DNA of 64,000 nt. It comes from Nocardia xishanensis NBRC 101358. Its GTDB lineage: Bacteria; Actinomycetota; Actinomycetes; Mycobacteriales; Mycobacteriaceae. A program made the position numbers and the translations under genes. How positions within the stretch are numbered: position 1 is the stretch's first letter; the number at the start of each line of letters is the position of its first letter. The stretch is taken from assembly GCF_001613365.1 (NCBI RefSeq), contig NZ_BDCF01000024.1, forward strand, positions 1 to 64,000, written 5' to 3'. A model generated the notes under the pieces. The model was not told the DNA's origin. It searched no databases and worked only from the letters and a program-made list of their open reading frames with translations. This document shows positions 45,505 through 56,682 of this stretch, piece by piece.

Positions 45505-46149
45505 ATGACGATCGATCGGGGCGCGAGCTCCGCACACGGGGCGGCTCTGACGGAGCGCGTGCTCGAGGTGGTGCGGCGGGCGCCGGAAGCGTCCGCGCTG
45601 GAGTACCAGCACGTGCCTTGGGTGGCGGATATCCCGCGGCCGATGGCGGCGGATGTCTTGGCGGACATTGTTTTTCCGTCGGGACGTCCACTGTCGCCCA
45701 GCCTGCGGGCGTGGCTGGCGTTCGATGTGAGCCTGCTGGAGCGTTACGGCTGGTTCGGCCCGGATGGCGAGTTCACACCACGGACGCTGGACGAGTTGGT
45801 GGGTGACGAACTCGGCGGACCATGGGGAGAGTGTTACCTTCCGCTGGCCGACCGCTTCGATGAATGCTTCCTGCTGCCCGGTGGTTCGGACTCCCGGCGA
45901 GTCATTGCAGTAGGCGAGCCCGACACCGAGGGCGAATACCCCGTACTCGCTGTCGATGTCGACGACCTACCTTTCGTGGGCCTGATGTACCCCGGTTTCG
46001 ACGTCTACCTGGCCGATACCGCGAAGCTCGTTCGTATGGAATTCCCTACCTACACGGCGCTTTTCGATCACGCGACCTACGGTCCGCGCATGCGGCGGCA
46101 CGCCCGTCACTGGTTCGGGGGAGATGCTTGCGCCGAGTTTCCGTTCTGA
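45505..46149 (+). CDS. Hypothetical protein, possibly SMI1/KNR4-like
   Basis: A 214-residue soluble acidic protein without signal peptide or membrane segment. PLSPSLRAWLAFDVSLLERYGWFG and later FVGLMYPGFDVYLADTAKLVRME recall the SUKH/SMI1 fold used by immunity proteins and others, but the match is weak. ATG 45505 is chosen over an upstream GTG in frame. Monocistronic by spacing. No toxin gene lies beside it. Confidence 0.7.
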   Translation: MTIDRGASSAHGAALTERVLEVVRRAPEASALEYQHVPWVADIPRPMAADVLADIVFPSGRPLSPSLRAWLAFDVSLLERYGWFGPDGEFTPRTLDELVGDELGGPWGECYLPLADRFDECFLLPGGSDSRRVIAVGEPDTEGEYPVLAVDVDDLPFVGLMYPGFDVYLADTAKLVRMEFPTYTALFDHATYGPRMRRHARHWFGGDACAEFPF

Positions 46150-46258
46150 GTCCGGAGATCACCGGCCCGGAACGCTGGTGACGCCGGGCTGTGAACGGGC
46201 TGAGCTCGTCGCCGCACCAGTCCAGCCCAGCCCCGGCCGCAGCCGAGGCGCGTCGCCG

Positions 46259-46825
46259 TCACGGCCGCAAGAGATGTTCTCCGGCGAGCTGGATGGCTTC
46301 GAGTGTGGTGTAGCCGGGATGGTCCGCGACGATGAAGTGGCGGCCGATGGCGAGCGCGAAGGTCAGCATGCTGCGCGCCTCGATTTCGTCGGGATCGGCA
46401 AGGAAAGCGCCGAACATTGTGCGCAGGAACGTCATCCGCTCGTTGTCGACGCGCCGCAGGCGCGTCGCGACCGACCGGTCGTGGTTGGCCCAGGCACGGA
46501 TGGCCAGATCGATCCGGTGCAGGTCCTCCGAGAACGTCATCCGGCCCACGCGCCGGATGCGGTCGGCGGCGTCGCCGCCTCCGGCGTTCGCTTGGGCGAT
46601 GACCTCCGTGGTGCAGCGACGCTCCCACTCGTCGAGCATCTCCGCGAGAAACGCGGCACGCCCGTCGAAGTGCCCGTAGAACCCGCCCTTGGTCACGCCG
46701 AGCGCGGCGGCGAGCGTCTCGACACGGACGGCGTCCGGCCCTCCTTCGGCGAGTGCTTCGAGACCCGCCGCTATCCAGCGGGCTCGGGTCGTTCGGGCCA
46801 CGGCGGGAATCCCGGTCACCTCCAT
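46259..46825 (-). CDS. TetR-family repressor
   Basis: A 188-residue TetR protein with N-terminal helix-turn-helix AVRVETLAAALGVTKGGFYGHFDGRAAFLAEML and a helical ligand domain of unknown specificity. ATG 46825 is chosen; longer frames would run through the operator. Divergent from a small membrane protein, with an exceptional inverted repeat between them, so it very likely represses both. Confidence 0.9.
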   Translation of the reverse strand: MEVTGIPAVARTTRARWIAAGLEALAEGGPDAVRVETLAAALGVTKGGFYGHFDGRAAFLAEMLDEWERRCTTEVIAQANAGGGDAADRIRRVGRMTFSEDLHRIDLAIRAWANHDRSVATRLRRVDNERMTFLRTMFGAFLADPDEIEARSMLTFALAIGRHFIVADHPGYTTLEAIQLAGEHLLRP

Positions 46826-46838
46826 TGATCGACTGCCT

Positions 46839-46881
46839 TTTATACGGTACCGTACAAATATTCTGTACGGTACCGTATAAA
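46839..46881. promoter_or_regulatory. TetR operator: 18-bp perfect arms, each containing its own palindrome
   Basis: Arms TTTATACGGTACCGTACA (46839-46856) and its exact complement (46864-46881) flank a 7-base spacer. Inside each arm ACGGTACCGT is itself a 10-bp palindrome, so two dimer sites 23 bases apart are available. Confidence 0.88.
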
Positions 46882-46893
46882 TGGAGGCGAACC

Positions 46894-47373
46894 GTGCCAC
46901 GAACCATCAACTCCCCCAAGCGATCGCTGCGCTGGGCCGCCGGAATCATGGTCGTCCTCGGAGCAGGGCATCTCCTGTTGCTGGCGCTCATGGCTTGGGG
47001 CGACATCACCGGCTGGGTGGATCGCGGGATATGGGCAGCGGTCCCGCTCGCCGTGAACGAAGGCAGCGACGGGCCGACGGTGGACTCGTTGCAGAACGAG
47101 GTCACGTTCTGGGCCGGGCCGGGGAGTTTCGCCGTACCGTTCATCCTTTTGGGTTGTCTGACATGGCATCTCGCCGAGCGCGGGATCGCCGTGCCCGCCG
47201 GGATCGGTTGGGGCCTCGCGGCCTACAGCGCGTTCAGCGGCGTTCTGCTCGTGCCGTCCCCGTACTTCGCCGGAGTCGTCGCGGGCATACTCGTCGTCGT
47301 GGCGGCTCGGAAAGGCGTTCGGGTGGGAGCCGATCGAGAGCGGGACAGTGACGTCATCGCCGGGCACCGATAG
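46894..47373 (+). CDS. Small four-helix membrane protein (DUF6463-like)
   Basis: A 159-residue integral membrane protein with about four helices (~residues 14-35, 68-87, 95-113, 116-135) and a charged tail. The AGIMVVLGAGHLLLLAL helix followed by a short DITGWVDRGIW loop is typical of a small family often placed next to TetR genes. GTG 46894 follows GGAGG by seven bases. Likely repressed by the divergent TetR protein; role unknown. Confidence 0.8.
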   Translation: MPRTINSPKRSLRWAAGIMVVLGAGHLLLLALMAWGDITGWVDRGIWAAVPLAVNEGSDGPTVDSLQNEVTFWAGPGSFAVPFILLGCLTWHLAERGIAVPAGIGWGLAAYSAFSGVLLVPSPYFAGVVAGILVVVAARKGVRVGADRERDSDVIAGHR

Positions 47374-47382
47374 GCGGGCCGG

Positions 47383-47529
47383 ATGTCGGAGCACATGATC
47401 GAGGACCTCGTCGAAGGGTCGACCCACCCCATCTCTACTGTGACGCCGGGACGGCGCTGTGGCGGCGACCCACTCGAATCCTGGTGGATCGGAGCCGACT
47501 CAGCGGAATTCGACGACCAGTTCGCGTAG
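47383..47529 (+). other. Possible 48-codon remnant or small ORF
   Basis: From ATG 47383 a short frame reads MSEHMIEDLVEGSTHPIST and later PLESWWIGADSAEFDDQF before TAG. The composition looks protein-like, but there is no good ribosome site and no recognised family. It may be a fragment of a lost gene. Confidence 0.25.
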
Positions 47530-47545
47530 CGACAGGCGACTCCCC

Positions 47546-48922
47546 TCACCGGCCATCCCACGATGCCTGGTCGAGGGAGAAGTATTCCGACTGACGGGGA
47601 CGCGCGGCCAAGGCGAGGACGGCGGCGACCTCGTCGATGCCGTCGGCGAGCGGGGCGATGGTGACGCGCACCGCTTCGGGATGCCCGCGGGAGGCCACGA
47701 AGAAGGGGCCGCCGGGAGCGACCCGTATTCCGTTGGCGGCCAAATGGATCAGTGCTGTGCGCTCGTCGGCGACCGACAGCCAGGCGTTGAGGCCCTGCCC
47801 ATCGGCGAGGTGCAGACCGTGGCTGCGCAGCGCGTCGGCGAGAGCGCGACGGCGGACCTGATACTGCGCGCGGGCGTGTTCGACGGTGCGGGTGACGGTT
47901 TCGTCGCGCAGCATCTCGTGCAGCAGGCGCTGCAGGATGCGCGGCGTCCAGCCGGGACCGAGGACGCGGGTGGCGACGATGCGGTCGATGATCTCCTCCG
48001 GACCGGAGAGCGCCGCGATCCGCAGGTCGGGGCCGTGCGATTTGGAGTAGCTGCGCACATGCAGCACCTGGTCGGGCAGCCAGCGGCCGAGGCTGATGTC
48101 CTCGGCGGGGACGACCGCGCCGGAATGATCGTCCTCGATGATCATGCACCGGCGCTCGCCGCGCCGCAGGATCGCGACGAGTTCCTCGGCGCGCTCGACG
48201 CTCATCGACGCGCCGGTGGGGTTCTGCGCGCGCGGTTGCAGGACCGCCGCGCTCGCCCCGCTGGCCACCGCGCGCGCGAAATCGTCCGGCAGCACGCCCT
48301 CTTCGTCCATGTGTACCGGAACTATCTGCGCACCAATGGATTCCAAATAGTCGAGGATGTACGGGAAGGTGGGGTCCTCGACGATCACCCGGTCGCCGAA
48401 GCGGACGACGGCCTGCAAGCTGCGGACGATGGCGTCCATCGCGCCGTCGACGACGGTCAGCGCGCCCGACCGAGCCGGCCAGTCCGCCTGCAGTAGCCGT
48501 CCGAGCTCGGGCACCACCGGCGCCTGGTGGTAGTCGGTGGTCTCGGCGCCGAGGGCGAGCCGGGACAAGATCGACCCGATCTCGGGCAGCAGCGCCGGGT
48601 CTGGCGTGCCGAGCGACAGGTCGAGCCGGGCGCCGGTCGCGCCGCGGGTCATGCTGTCGGTCCGCGACGACGCGGGCCTGGCCCCACCCTCGGCGACGAA
48701 GGTCCCGCTGCGACCGCGTGACACCACCAGCCCGGCCTGCGCCAACGCCCGCCATCCGTGACTCACGGTCGCGGGGCTGACCCCGAGGCGGCGCGAGAGC
48801 TCGCGCACCGTGGGCAGCCGGTCCCCAGCGCGCAGCTCGCCGCTGGTGATGAGCCTGGCGATGGCGCCCGCGATGCCCGCGGGAGTCGGGTCATCGATCC
48901 GGATCCGGTCGTTCGTTTCCAC
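47546..48922 (-). CDS. MocR-type regulator (GntR helix-turn-helix plus aminotransferase domain)
   Basis: A 458-residue PLP-dependent regulator. The N-terminal GntR winged helix (LPTVRELSRRLGVSPATVSHGWRAL) is joined to a type I aminotransferase-fold domain with QPRAQNPTG near 230 and the PLP lysine in VRSYSKSHGPDLR (Lys294). MocR proteins bind PLP and often an amino compound and usually control a divergent operon. Here that is the pyrimidine/beta-alanine operon starting at 49028, so beta-alanine or a precursor is a natural inducer candidate. Confidence 0.92.
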   Translation of the reverse strand: METNDRIRIDDPTPAGIAGAIARLITSGELRAGDRLPTVRELSRRLGVSPATVSHGWRALAQAGLVVSRGRSGTFVAEGGARPASSRTDSMTRGATGARLDLSLGTPDPALLPEIGSILSRLALGAETTDYHQAPVVPELGRLLQADWPARSGALTVVDGAMDAIVRSLQAVVRFGDRVIVEDPTFPYILDYLESIGAQIVPVHMDEEGVLPDDFARAVASGASAAVLQPRAQNPTGASMSVERAEELVAILRRGERRCMIIEDDHSGAVVPAEDISLGRWLPDQVLHVRSYSKSHGPDLRIAALSGPEEIIDRIVATRVLGPGWTPRILQRLLHEMLRDETVTRTVEHARAQYQVRRRALADALRSHGLHLADGQGLNAWLSVADERTALIHLAANGIRVAPGGPFFVASRGHPEAVRVTIAPLADGIDEVAAVLALAARPRQSEYFSLDQASWDGR

Positions 48923-49027
48923 GCCTCGAACACCTCGCGAGATTTACACTTTCGGCACTGACTGAAATATTCAGGAAATGTTTACCTTCGAAGATAACAT
49001 AACCAACTTCGGTAGGGAGATCGACAG
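48923..49027. promoter_or_regulatory. Divergent promoter of MocR and pyrimidine operon
   Basis: A 105-base AT-rich region. It holds the dyad CTGAAATATTCAG (48962-48974), an 8-bp palindrome CTTCGAAG (48986-48993) and the GGGAG ribosome site of the first operon gene. Candidate MocR operator. Confidence 0.5.
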
Positions 49028-49876
49028 GTGACGACAATCAAGGCCGCTATCACCCAGGCGACATGGACCGGTGACAAGAAGTCGATGCTGGCCAAGCACG
49101 AGGGTTTCGTCGAGCAGGCCGCCGCGGCGGGCGTGCAGGTCATCTGCTTCCAAGAGCTGTTCTACGGACCGTATTTCGGCAACGTGCAGGACAAGAAGTA
49201 TTACGAGTACGCCGAATCCGTACCGGGGCCGACGACCGAGCGGTTCGCGGAACTGGCCAAGGAGCACCGGATGGTGATCGTGCTCCCGGTGTACGAGGAA
49301 GACCAGCCCGGCGTGCTCTACAACACCGCCGCGGTGATCGACGCCGACGGCAGTTACCTGGGCAAATACCGCAAGCACCACATTCCGCAGCTGTCGGGCT
49401 TCTGGGAGAAGTTCTATTTCCGGCCGGGCAACCTGGGCTACCCCGTGTTCGACACCGCCGTGGGCAAGGTCGGTGTCTACATCTGCTACGACCGGCACTT
49501 CCCGGAAGGCTGGCGCGCCTACGGATTGGCGGGGGCCGAGCTCGTTTTCAATCCTTCGGCGACCAAACCCGGCTTGTCCGAGCGGCTTTGGGAGTTGGAG
49601 CAGCCCGCCGCGGCGGCCGCGAACCAGTACTTCGTCGGCGCGAACAACCGCATCGGCACGGAGACCGAGGAGTTCGGCGATGACGCCGTGACCTTCTACG
49701 GCAGTTCGTATTTCGTCGATCCGCGCGGCTGCTACGTCGGCGAGCGCGCCTCCGCCGACACCGACGAACTGCTGATCCGCGACCTCGATCTGGATGTGGT
49801 GCGCGAAGTCCGCGGCGACTGGCAGTTCTATCGCGACCGCAGGCCGGATTCCTACGACGCCATCGTGGCGCCCTGA
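49028..49876 (+). CDS. Beta-ureidopropionase / N-carbamoyl-beta-alanine amidohydrolase (nitrilase superfamily)
   Basis: A 282-residue nitrilase-superfamily amidase. The Glu-Lys-Cys triad is complete: Glu43 (CFQELFYGPYF), Lys116 (LGKYRKHHIPQ) and Cys153 (VYICYDRHFPEGWR). The close match of these segments to plant and animal beta-ureidopropionases supports hydrolysis of N-carbamoyl-beta-alanine to beta-alanine, CO2 and ammonia, the third step of reductive pyrimidine breakdown. GTG start after GGGAG. First gene of the operon, with dihydropyrimidinase next. Confidence 0.9.
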   Translation: MTTIKAAITQATWTGDKKSMLAKHEGFVEQAAAAGVQVICFQELFYGPYFGNVQDKKYYEYAESVPGPTTERFAELAKEHRMVIVLPVYEEDQPGVLYNTAAVIDADGSYLGKYRKHHIPQLSGFWEKFYFRPGNLGYPVFDTAVGKVGVYICYDRHFPEGWRAYGLAGAELVFNPSATKPGLSERLWELEQPAAAAANQYFVGANNRIGTETEEFGDDAVTFYGSSYFVDPRGCYVGERASADTDELLIRDLDLDVVREVRGDWQFYRDRRPDSYDAIVAP

Positions 49877-49889
49877 TCAGGGAGGAAAC

Positions 49890-51311
49890 ATGGCCACCAC
49901 ACTGATCACCGGAGGAACGGTCGTCTCGTCGACCGGACGCGGGCCCGCCGATATCCTCGTCGACGGCGAACGCATTGTCGCGCTGCTGTATCCCGGCACG
50001 ACCGCGCTCGGCGCGAATCTGGCCGAGACGGTGGACACCGTCATCGACGCGTCCGGCAAGTATGTCGTCCCCGGCGGCATCGACGCGCACACGCACATGT
50101 CCATGCCGTTCGGCGGCACCACGGCGTCCGACGATTTCGAGACCGGGACGAGGGCCGCCGCGTGGGGCGGCACCACCATGATCATCGACTTCGCGGTGCA
50201 GAAGTTCGGTGAGCGCGTGCAGGATTCCCTGCAAACCTGGCACAAGATGGCGTCGGGCCAGTGCGCCGTCGACTACTCGTTCCACCAGATCGTCGGCGAC
50301 GTGAACGACGAGTCGCTGGCCGCGCTGCGCAGACTACCGGACGAGGGCATCACCAGCTACAAGCTCTTCATGGCCTATCCCGGCGTCTTCTACAGCGACG
50401 ACGCGCAGATCTTGCGCGCCATGCAGATCGGCGCGAACACCGGGCTGCTCACCATGATGCACGCCGAGAACGGCCCCGCCATCGACGTTCTCGTCGCGCA
50501 GCTGCTGGCCGAGGGCAAGACCGATCCGTACTACCACGGCATCGCGCGCGCCTGGCAGCTCGAGGAGGAGGCGACCCACCGGGCGATCATGCTCGCCGAT
50601 CTGACCGGCGCGCCGCTGTACGTGGTGCACGTGTCGGCGAAGCAGGCCGTCGCGCAGCTGGCCGCGGCGCGCGACCGGGGCCGCAACGTCTTCGGCGAGA
50701 CTTGTCCGCAGTACCTGTATCTCTCCCTGGAGGACAACCTCGGCGCAGCGGGTTTCGAGGGCGCGAAATGGGTGTGCTCGACGCCGCTGCGCTCCCGGCA
50801 GGAAGAGCATCAGGACCAGGTGTGGCAGGCGTTGCGAACCAACGACCTCCAGATGGTGTCCACCGATCACTGTCCCTTCTGCATGAAGGGACAGAAGGAC
50901 ATGGGTATCGGCGATTTCTCCAAGATTCCCAACGGAATCGGGACGATCGAGCACCGGATGGACCTGATGTACCAGGGCGTGGTCGACGGCCGGATCACCT
51001 TGGAGCGCTGGGTGGAGATCACCTCGACCACACCGGCCCGCATGTTCGGCCTCTACGGACGCAAAGGCGTGCTCGCGCCCGGCGCCGACGCCGACATCGT
51101 GGTGTACGACCCGAACGGCCACACCTCCATCGGTCTCGGCAAGACCCACCACATGAACATGGATCACTCGGCATGGGAGGGCTACGAGATCGACGGCCAC
51201 GTCGACACCGTGCTCTCCCGCGGCAAGGTCGTGGTCGCGGACGGCGAGTATCGCGGCCGCAAGGGCGACGGGCAGTTCGTGCGCCGCGATCCGTGTCAGT
51301 ACTTGATCTGA
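49890..51311 (+). CDS. Dihydropyrimidinase (hydantoinase)
   Basis: A 473-residue cyclic amidohydrolase that opens dihydrouracil or dihydrothymine (and hydantoins). Zinc ligands His67 and His69 are in GGIDAHTHMSMPFGG; the bridging carbamylated lysine is Lys158 in TSYKLFMAYPG; further ligands lie in HVSAK and STDHCPF. Start ATG 49890 has GGAGGAA upstream. Its product is the substrate of the preceding enzyme. Length is normal. Confidence 0.95.
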   Translation: MATTLITGGTVVSSTGRGPADILVDGERIVALLYPGTTALGANLAETVDTVIDASGKYVVPGGIDAHTHMSMPFGGTTASDDFETGTRAAAWGGTTMIIDFAVQKFGERVQDSLQTWHKMASGQCAVDYSFHQIVGDVNDESLAALRRLPDEGITSYKLFMAYPGVFYSDDAQILRAMQIGANTGLLTMMHAENGPAIDVLVAQLLAEGKTDPYYHGIARAWQLEEEATHRAIMLADLTGAPLYVVHVSAKQAVAQLAAARDRGRNVFGETCPQYLYLSLEDNLGAAGFEGAKWVCSTPLRSRQEEHQDQVWQALRTNDLQMVSTDHCPFCMKGQKDMGIGDFSKIPNGIGTIEHRMDLMYQGVVDGRITLERWVEITSTTPARMFGLYGRKGVLAPGADADIVVYDPNGHTSIGLGKTHHMNMDHSAWEGYEIDGHVDTVLSRGKVVVADGEYRGRKGDGQFVRRDPCQYLI

Positions 51312-51320
51312 GGAGACGCC

Positions 51321-52346
51321 ATGCAATTCGGAGCGGTACTACAGTGCGATCCCCCGGCGGCGCGCACCGTCCAGTTGGCGAAACTGGCCGAAGCGCACGG
51401 GTTCAGCCACCTGTGGACCTTCGATTCGCACCTGCTCTGGCAGGAGCCGTACGTGCTGTACAGCCAGATCCTGCACGAGACGAACCGAATCATGGTGGGG
51501 CCCATGGTGACCAATCCGGCGACCAGGGACTGGACCGTCACCGCGTCGCTGTTCGCCACGCTCAACGAGGCCTACGGCAATCGCACCATCTGCGGGATCG
51601 GGCGCGGTGATTCGGCGGTGCGTGTCGGCGGCGGCAAACCCACTACGCTGAAGACGCTGCGCGAGTCGATTCACGTGATCCGGGAGCTGGCCAATTCGCG
51701 GCCGGTCGAATACGGCGGCGGCACCGTGCAGTTCCCGTGGAGCGTCGGTTCCACGCTGGATGTGTGGGTGGCGGCCTACGGACCGAAGGCGCTGGCGTTG
51801 ACCGGCGAGGTGGCCGACGGCTACATCCTGCAACTGGCCGACCTGGACATCGCCGAGTGGATGATCGCCTCCGTGCGCGAGGCGGCGGCCGCGGCGGGCC
51901 GCGACCCGGATTCGATCAGGATGTGCGTGGCCGCGCCGATGTACATCGGCACCGACCGCAAGCACATGCGCGATCAGTGCCGCTGGTTCGGCGGGATGGT
52001 CGGCAACCACGTCGCCGACATCGTCGCCCGCTACGGCGCCGACGGTGCGGTGCCGCAGGCGCTCACCGAATACATCGACGGCCGAGCGGGTTACGACTAC
52101 AACCTGCACGGCCGCGCCGGAAACGTGCACGCCGACTTCGTCTCCGACGACATCGTCGAGCGGTTCTGCGTGCTCGGCACCGCCGACGAGCACATCGCCA
52201 AACTCCGGCGGCTCGCCGACCTCGGCGTCGATCAGTTCGCGGGCTACCTGCAACACGACAACAAAGAGGAGACCATGCGCGTCTACGGCGAGACCATCAT
52301 TCCGCAACTGCGGCAATCCTTCACGGCGACGAAGGTGACGGCATGA
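51321..52346 (+). CDS. LLM-class flavin/F420-dependent oxidoreductase in the pyrimidine operon
   Basis: A 341-residue luciferase-like TIM-barrel enzyme. MQFGAVLQCDPPA, AEAHGFSHLWTFDSHLLW, IMVGPMVTNPATRDWTVTASLFATLNEAYGNRTICGIGRGD and GPKALALTGEVADGYIL are characteristic. Start ATG 51321, nine bases after the dihydropyrimidinase stop; overlaps the aminotransferase start by ATGA. This tight embedding implies a step in the same pathway. The operon lacks dihydropyrimidine dehydrogenase (PreA/PreT type), so reduction or oxidation of the pyrimidine ring is one possible role. Cofactor, F420 or FMN, is not proven by sequence. Confidence 0.88.
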   Translation: MQFGAVLQCDPPAARTVQLAKLAEAHGFSHLWTFDSHLLWQEPYVLYSQILHETNRIMVGPMVTNPATRDWTVTASLFATLNEAYGNRTICGIGRGDSAVRVGGGKPTTLKTLRESIHVIRELANSRPVEYGGGTVQFPWSVGSTLDVWVAAYGPKALALTGEVADGYILQLADLDIAEWMIASVREAAAAAGRDPDSIRMCVAAPMYIGTDRKHMRDQCRWFGGMVGNHVADIVARYGADGAVPQALTEYIDGRAGYDYNLHGRAGNVHADFVSDDIVERFCVLGTADEHIAKLRRLADLGVDQFAGYLQHDNKEETMRVYGETIIPQLRQSFTATKVTA

Positions 52347-53667
52347 CCGCCGTGCGCGTCGATCTGGACGCGCGCGCCTACGAACTCGACCGCAACCACG
52401 TGTTCCACTCCTGGTCGGCGCAGGCCGCGCTGAACCCGGTGGTGCTCGCGGGCGGCCGCGGCTGCCGGGTCTGGGATCACGCGGGCCGCGAATACCTCGA
52501 TTTCGCCAGCCAGATGGTCAACGTGAACATCGGCCATCAGCATCCGGTGGTCACGGCCGCGATCGCCGATCAGGCCGCCCGCCTGACCACCATCGGACCG
52601 GCCGCCGCGAATCTGCAACGCGGCGAGGCGGCGCAGCGGATCGCCGCGCTCGCGCCGGAGGGGCTCGAGAAGGTGTTCTTCACCAACGGCGGCGCCGACG
52701 CCAACGAGAACGCCATCCGGATGGCGCGGCTGCACACCGGCCGCGACAAGGTGCTCTCGACCTACCGCTCCTACCACGGCAACACGGGCGCGGCGGTGGT
52801 CGCGACCGGCGACTGGCGGCGAATTCCGAACGAATACGCCCGCGGCCACGTGCATTTCTTCGGCCCCTACCTGTATCGCAGCGAGTTCTGGGCGAGCAGC
52901 GCCGAGGAGGAGAGCGAGCGAGCGCTGCGGCATCTGGAGCGAGTCGTGCAGTGCGAAGGGCCGTCGAGTATCGCCGCGATCCTGCTGGAGACGGTGCCCG
53001 GCACCGCGGGCATCCTGGTGCCGCCGCCCGGCTATCTCGCCGGCGTCCGCGCCATCGCCGACCGGTACGGGATCGTGCTGATCCTCGACGAGGTGATGTG
53101 CGGATTCGGCCGCACCGGGCGGTGGTTCGCGTTCGACGGCTACGACGTGCGGCCCGACCTGATCACCTTCGCCAAGGGCGTCAACTCCGGCTACGTTCCC
53201 GTCGGCGGCGTCGTCATCTCCGAGCCGATCGCCCGCACCTTCGACCACACCGTCTTTCCCGGCGGACTCACCTACAGCGGGCATCCGCTGGCCGCGGCGT
53301 CGATCGTGGCCGCACTCGACGTGATGGCCGACGAGGGCATCGTCGCCAACGCCGAACGCGTCGGCCGCATCGTGCTCGGCCCGGCGCTGGCGCGATTGGC
53401 CGATGAGTGCCCGGTGATCGGTGAGGTGCGCGGCGAGGGCGTGTTCTGGGCGCTGGAACTCGTCGCCGATCGCGCCACCCGCGAACCCGTTTCGGCCGCG
53501 ACCATGGCCAGGGTCAAGAACGACCTGGTCGCCCGCGGGCTGCTTCCGTTCCTGGCCGACAACCGTATTCATGTCACGCCACCGTGCGTGGTCACCGAGA
53601 CCGAGGTCGCCGAGGCCGCCGCCATCCTGCGTGACGTATTGACCGCCCTGCCCGCCGAGGAGATCCG

Positions 53668-53671
<4 letters not shown>
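52343..53671 (+). CDS. Class III aminotransferase, probably beta-alanine to malonate semialdehyde
   Basis: A 442-residue PLP-dependent omega-aminotransferase. The PLP lysine is Lys278 (LITFAKGVNSGYVPVGG), with Asp249 in LILDEVMCGFGRTG and the phosphate-binding FFTNGGADANENAIR. Family members act on omega-amino acids; placed between beta-alanine formation and a CoA-acylating semialdehyde dehydrogenase, beta-alanine is the natural substrate. ATGA overlaps on both sides. Confidence 0.9.
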
Positions 53672-55176
<1,505 letters not shown>

Positions 55177-55203
55177 CTCGCACCGATGCACGAAGGACAT
55201 CAG

Positions 55204-56682
55204 ATGACCGAAACTCGGGTACGGCCGCTCGACGGCGCGCCGGGCAGTTCCACGCTGGTCAACGACGATTTGGCGCCGACAACCAAGGAGACCGCGACCT
55301 GGCGTACCTGGGACATCTTCTGTCTGTGGATGACCTCGGCGCACAGCATCGCCAGCTACGGCTTCGCGGTCGGCATGCTCGCGCTCGGCATGACCGGGTG
55401 GCAGACCATGCTCGCCCTGTTCACCGGCGTGCTGGTGCTGTGGCTCGGCAGCAATCTGGTCGGCGTCGCGGGCCAGAAGGTCGGGGTGCCGTTCCCGGTC
55501 TTCGCCCGCGCGGCGTTCGGCGTCTTCGGCGCCAACGTTCCGGCGCTGCTGCGGGCCATCGTCGCGGTGTTCTGGTACGGCATTCAGACCTACCTGGCCT
55601 CCACCGCGCTGATGGTGTTGCTGCTGCGCGTGTCGCCGGGCTTGGCGTCCTGGACCGAATCCAGCTTCCTCGGCCTGTCGGCCTTGGGCTGGATCGCGTT
55701 CCTCGTGTTGTGGACCGTGCAGCTGGCGATCATCAACTACGGCATGGAAGTCGTGCGCAAGGCCTCGGATTTCGCCGGGCCCGCCGTCTGGCTCGGCATG
55801 ATCGCGCTGGCGATCTGGATTCTGGGCAAGGCCGAGTGGAGCATCGACTTCGACGCGCGGGCCGGTGCGCCGCTCTCGGGCGGCGCCACCGTCGCGGCGT
55901 TCGTCGGCGTCGCTTTTCTCATGGTGTCGTTCATGGCGGGTCCACTCGTCAACTACGCCGACTTCGCGCGCTTCGCGCCGAGCAAGCGTGCGGTGTTGCG
56001 CGGGAACGCGTGGGGCATCCCGTTCAACGAGACGGCGTTCGTGATCCTGTCGATCGTCATCTCGCTCGCCACGCTGAAGGTCTATGGGAAGGTGCTCAGC
56101 GACCCGGTGGAGTTGGTCGCCGACATCGACAGCGATGCGGTGGTGATCGTCGCGGCGGTGCTCTTCGCGACGGCGACCGTCGGCATCAACGTGGTCCTCA
56201 ACTTCGTGTCCCCGTCCTACGACTTCTCCAATGCCGCACCGCGATACATCTCGTTCCGCACCGGCGGCATCATCACCGCCGTGCTGTCCATCCTGGTGAT
56301 GCCGTGGAAGCTCTGGCAGAACCAGGATTTCATCATCTACTTCCTCGGCGGCGTCGGCGCGCTGATGGGTCCGGTGTTCGGCATCCTGATCGTCGACTAC
56401 TACCTGACGCGACGTCAGCGCACCGCGGTCGCCGACCTGTACGCCGACACACCGGAGGGGCGCTACTGGTTCTCCCGCGGATTCAACCCGAAAGCGCTGA
56501 CAGCGCTGGCGCTTTCGGGCACGGTCGCGGTGATCGTCGCGCTCGCGCCCGACTCCAGGGAGGTGACGGCGCTGTCCTGGCCGGTCGGCGCGGCGCTGGG
56601 AGCGCTGCTCATGTACGCGTTCGAGTTGGCTCGGCCGTCCGTATCGAGGACTGAGAGCGCTTCCCGATCCGCGACTGGTTAG
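55204..56682 (+). CDS. NCS1-family nucleobase/hydantoin transporter
   Basis: A 492-residue membrane protein with 12 helices of the LeuT fold. NCS1 features: WRTWDIFCLWMTSAHSIASYGFAVG, QKVGVPFPVFARAAFGVFGANVPALLRA and FWYGIQTYLAS. It probably imports uracil, thymine, dihydropyrimidine or hydantoin for the enzymes upstream. ATG 55204 follows GAAGGA. The last 20 or so codons contain one copy of a 44-bp repeat. The stop overlaps the convergent lipoprotein gene by four bases. Confidence 0.93.
   Translation: MTETRVRPLDGAPGSSTLVNDDLAPTTKETATWRTWDIFCLWMTSAHSIASYGFAVGMLALGMTGWQTMLALFTGVLVLWLGSNLVGVAGQKVGVPFPVFARAAFGVFGANVPALLRAIVAVFWYGIQTYLASTALMVLLLRVSPGLASWTESSFLGLSALGWIAFLVLWTVQLAIINYGMEVVRKASDFAGPAVWLGMIALAIWILGKAEWSIDFDARAGAPLSGGATVAAFVGVAFLMVSFMAGPLVNYADFARFAPSKRAVLRGNAWGIPFNETAFVILSIVISLATLKVYGKVLSDPVELVADIDSDAVVIVAAVLFATATVGINVVLNFVSPSYDFSNAAPRYISFRTGGIITAVLSILVMPWKLWQNQDFIIYFLGGVGALMGPVFGILIVDYYLTRRQRTAVADLYADTPEGRYWFSRGFNPKALTALALSGTVAVIVALAPDSREVTALSWPVGAALGALLMYAFELARPSVSRTESASRSATG
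56628..56671. repeat. 44-bp direct repeat, left copy
   Basis: Lies in the 3' end of the NCS1 gene. It matches 57893-57936 at 40 of 44 positions without gaps, including 23 identical bases at the left end and 13 at the right. Confidence 0.85.

Noticed and set aside
45505..46149. Toxin-immunity pair involving the SMI1-like protein
   Set aside because: The similarity is weak and no polymorphic toxin or secretion gene lies beside it.
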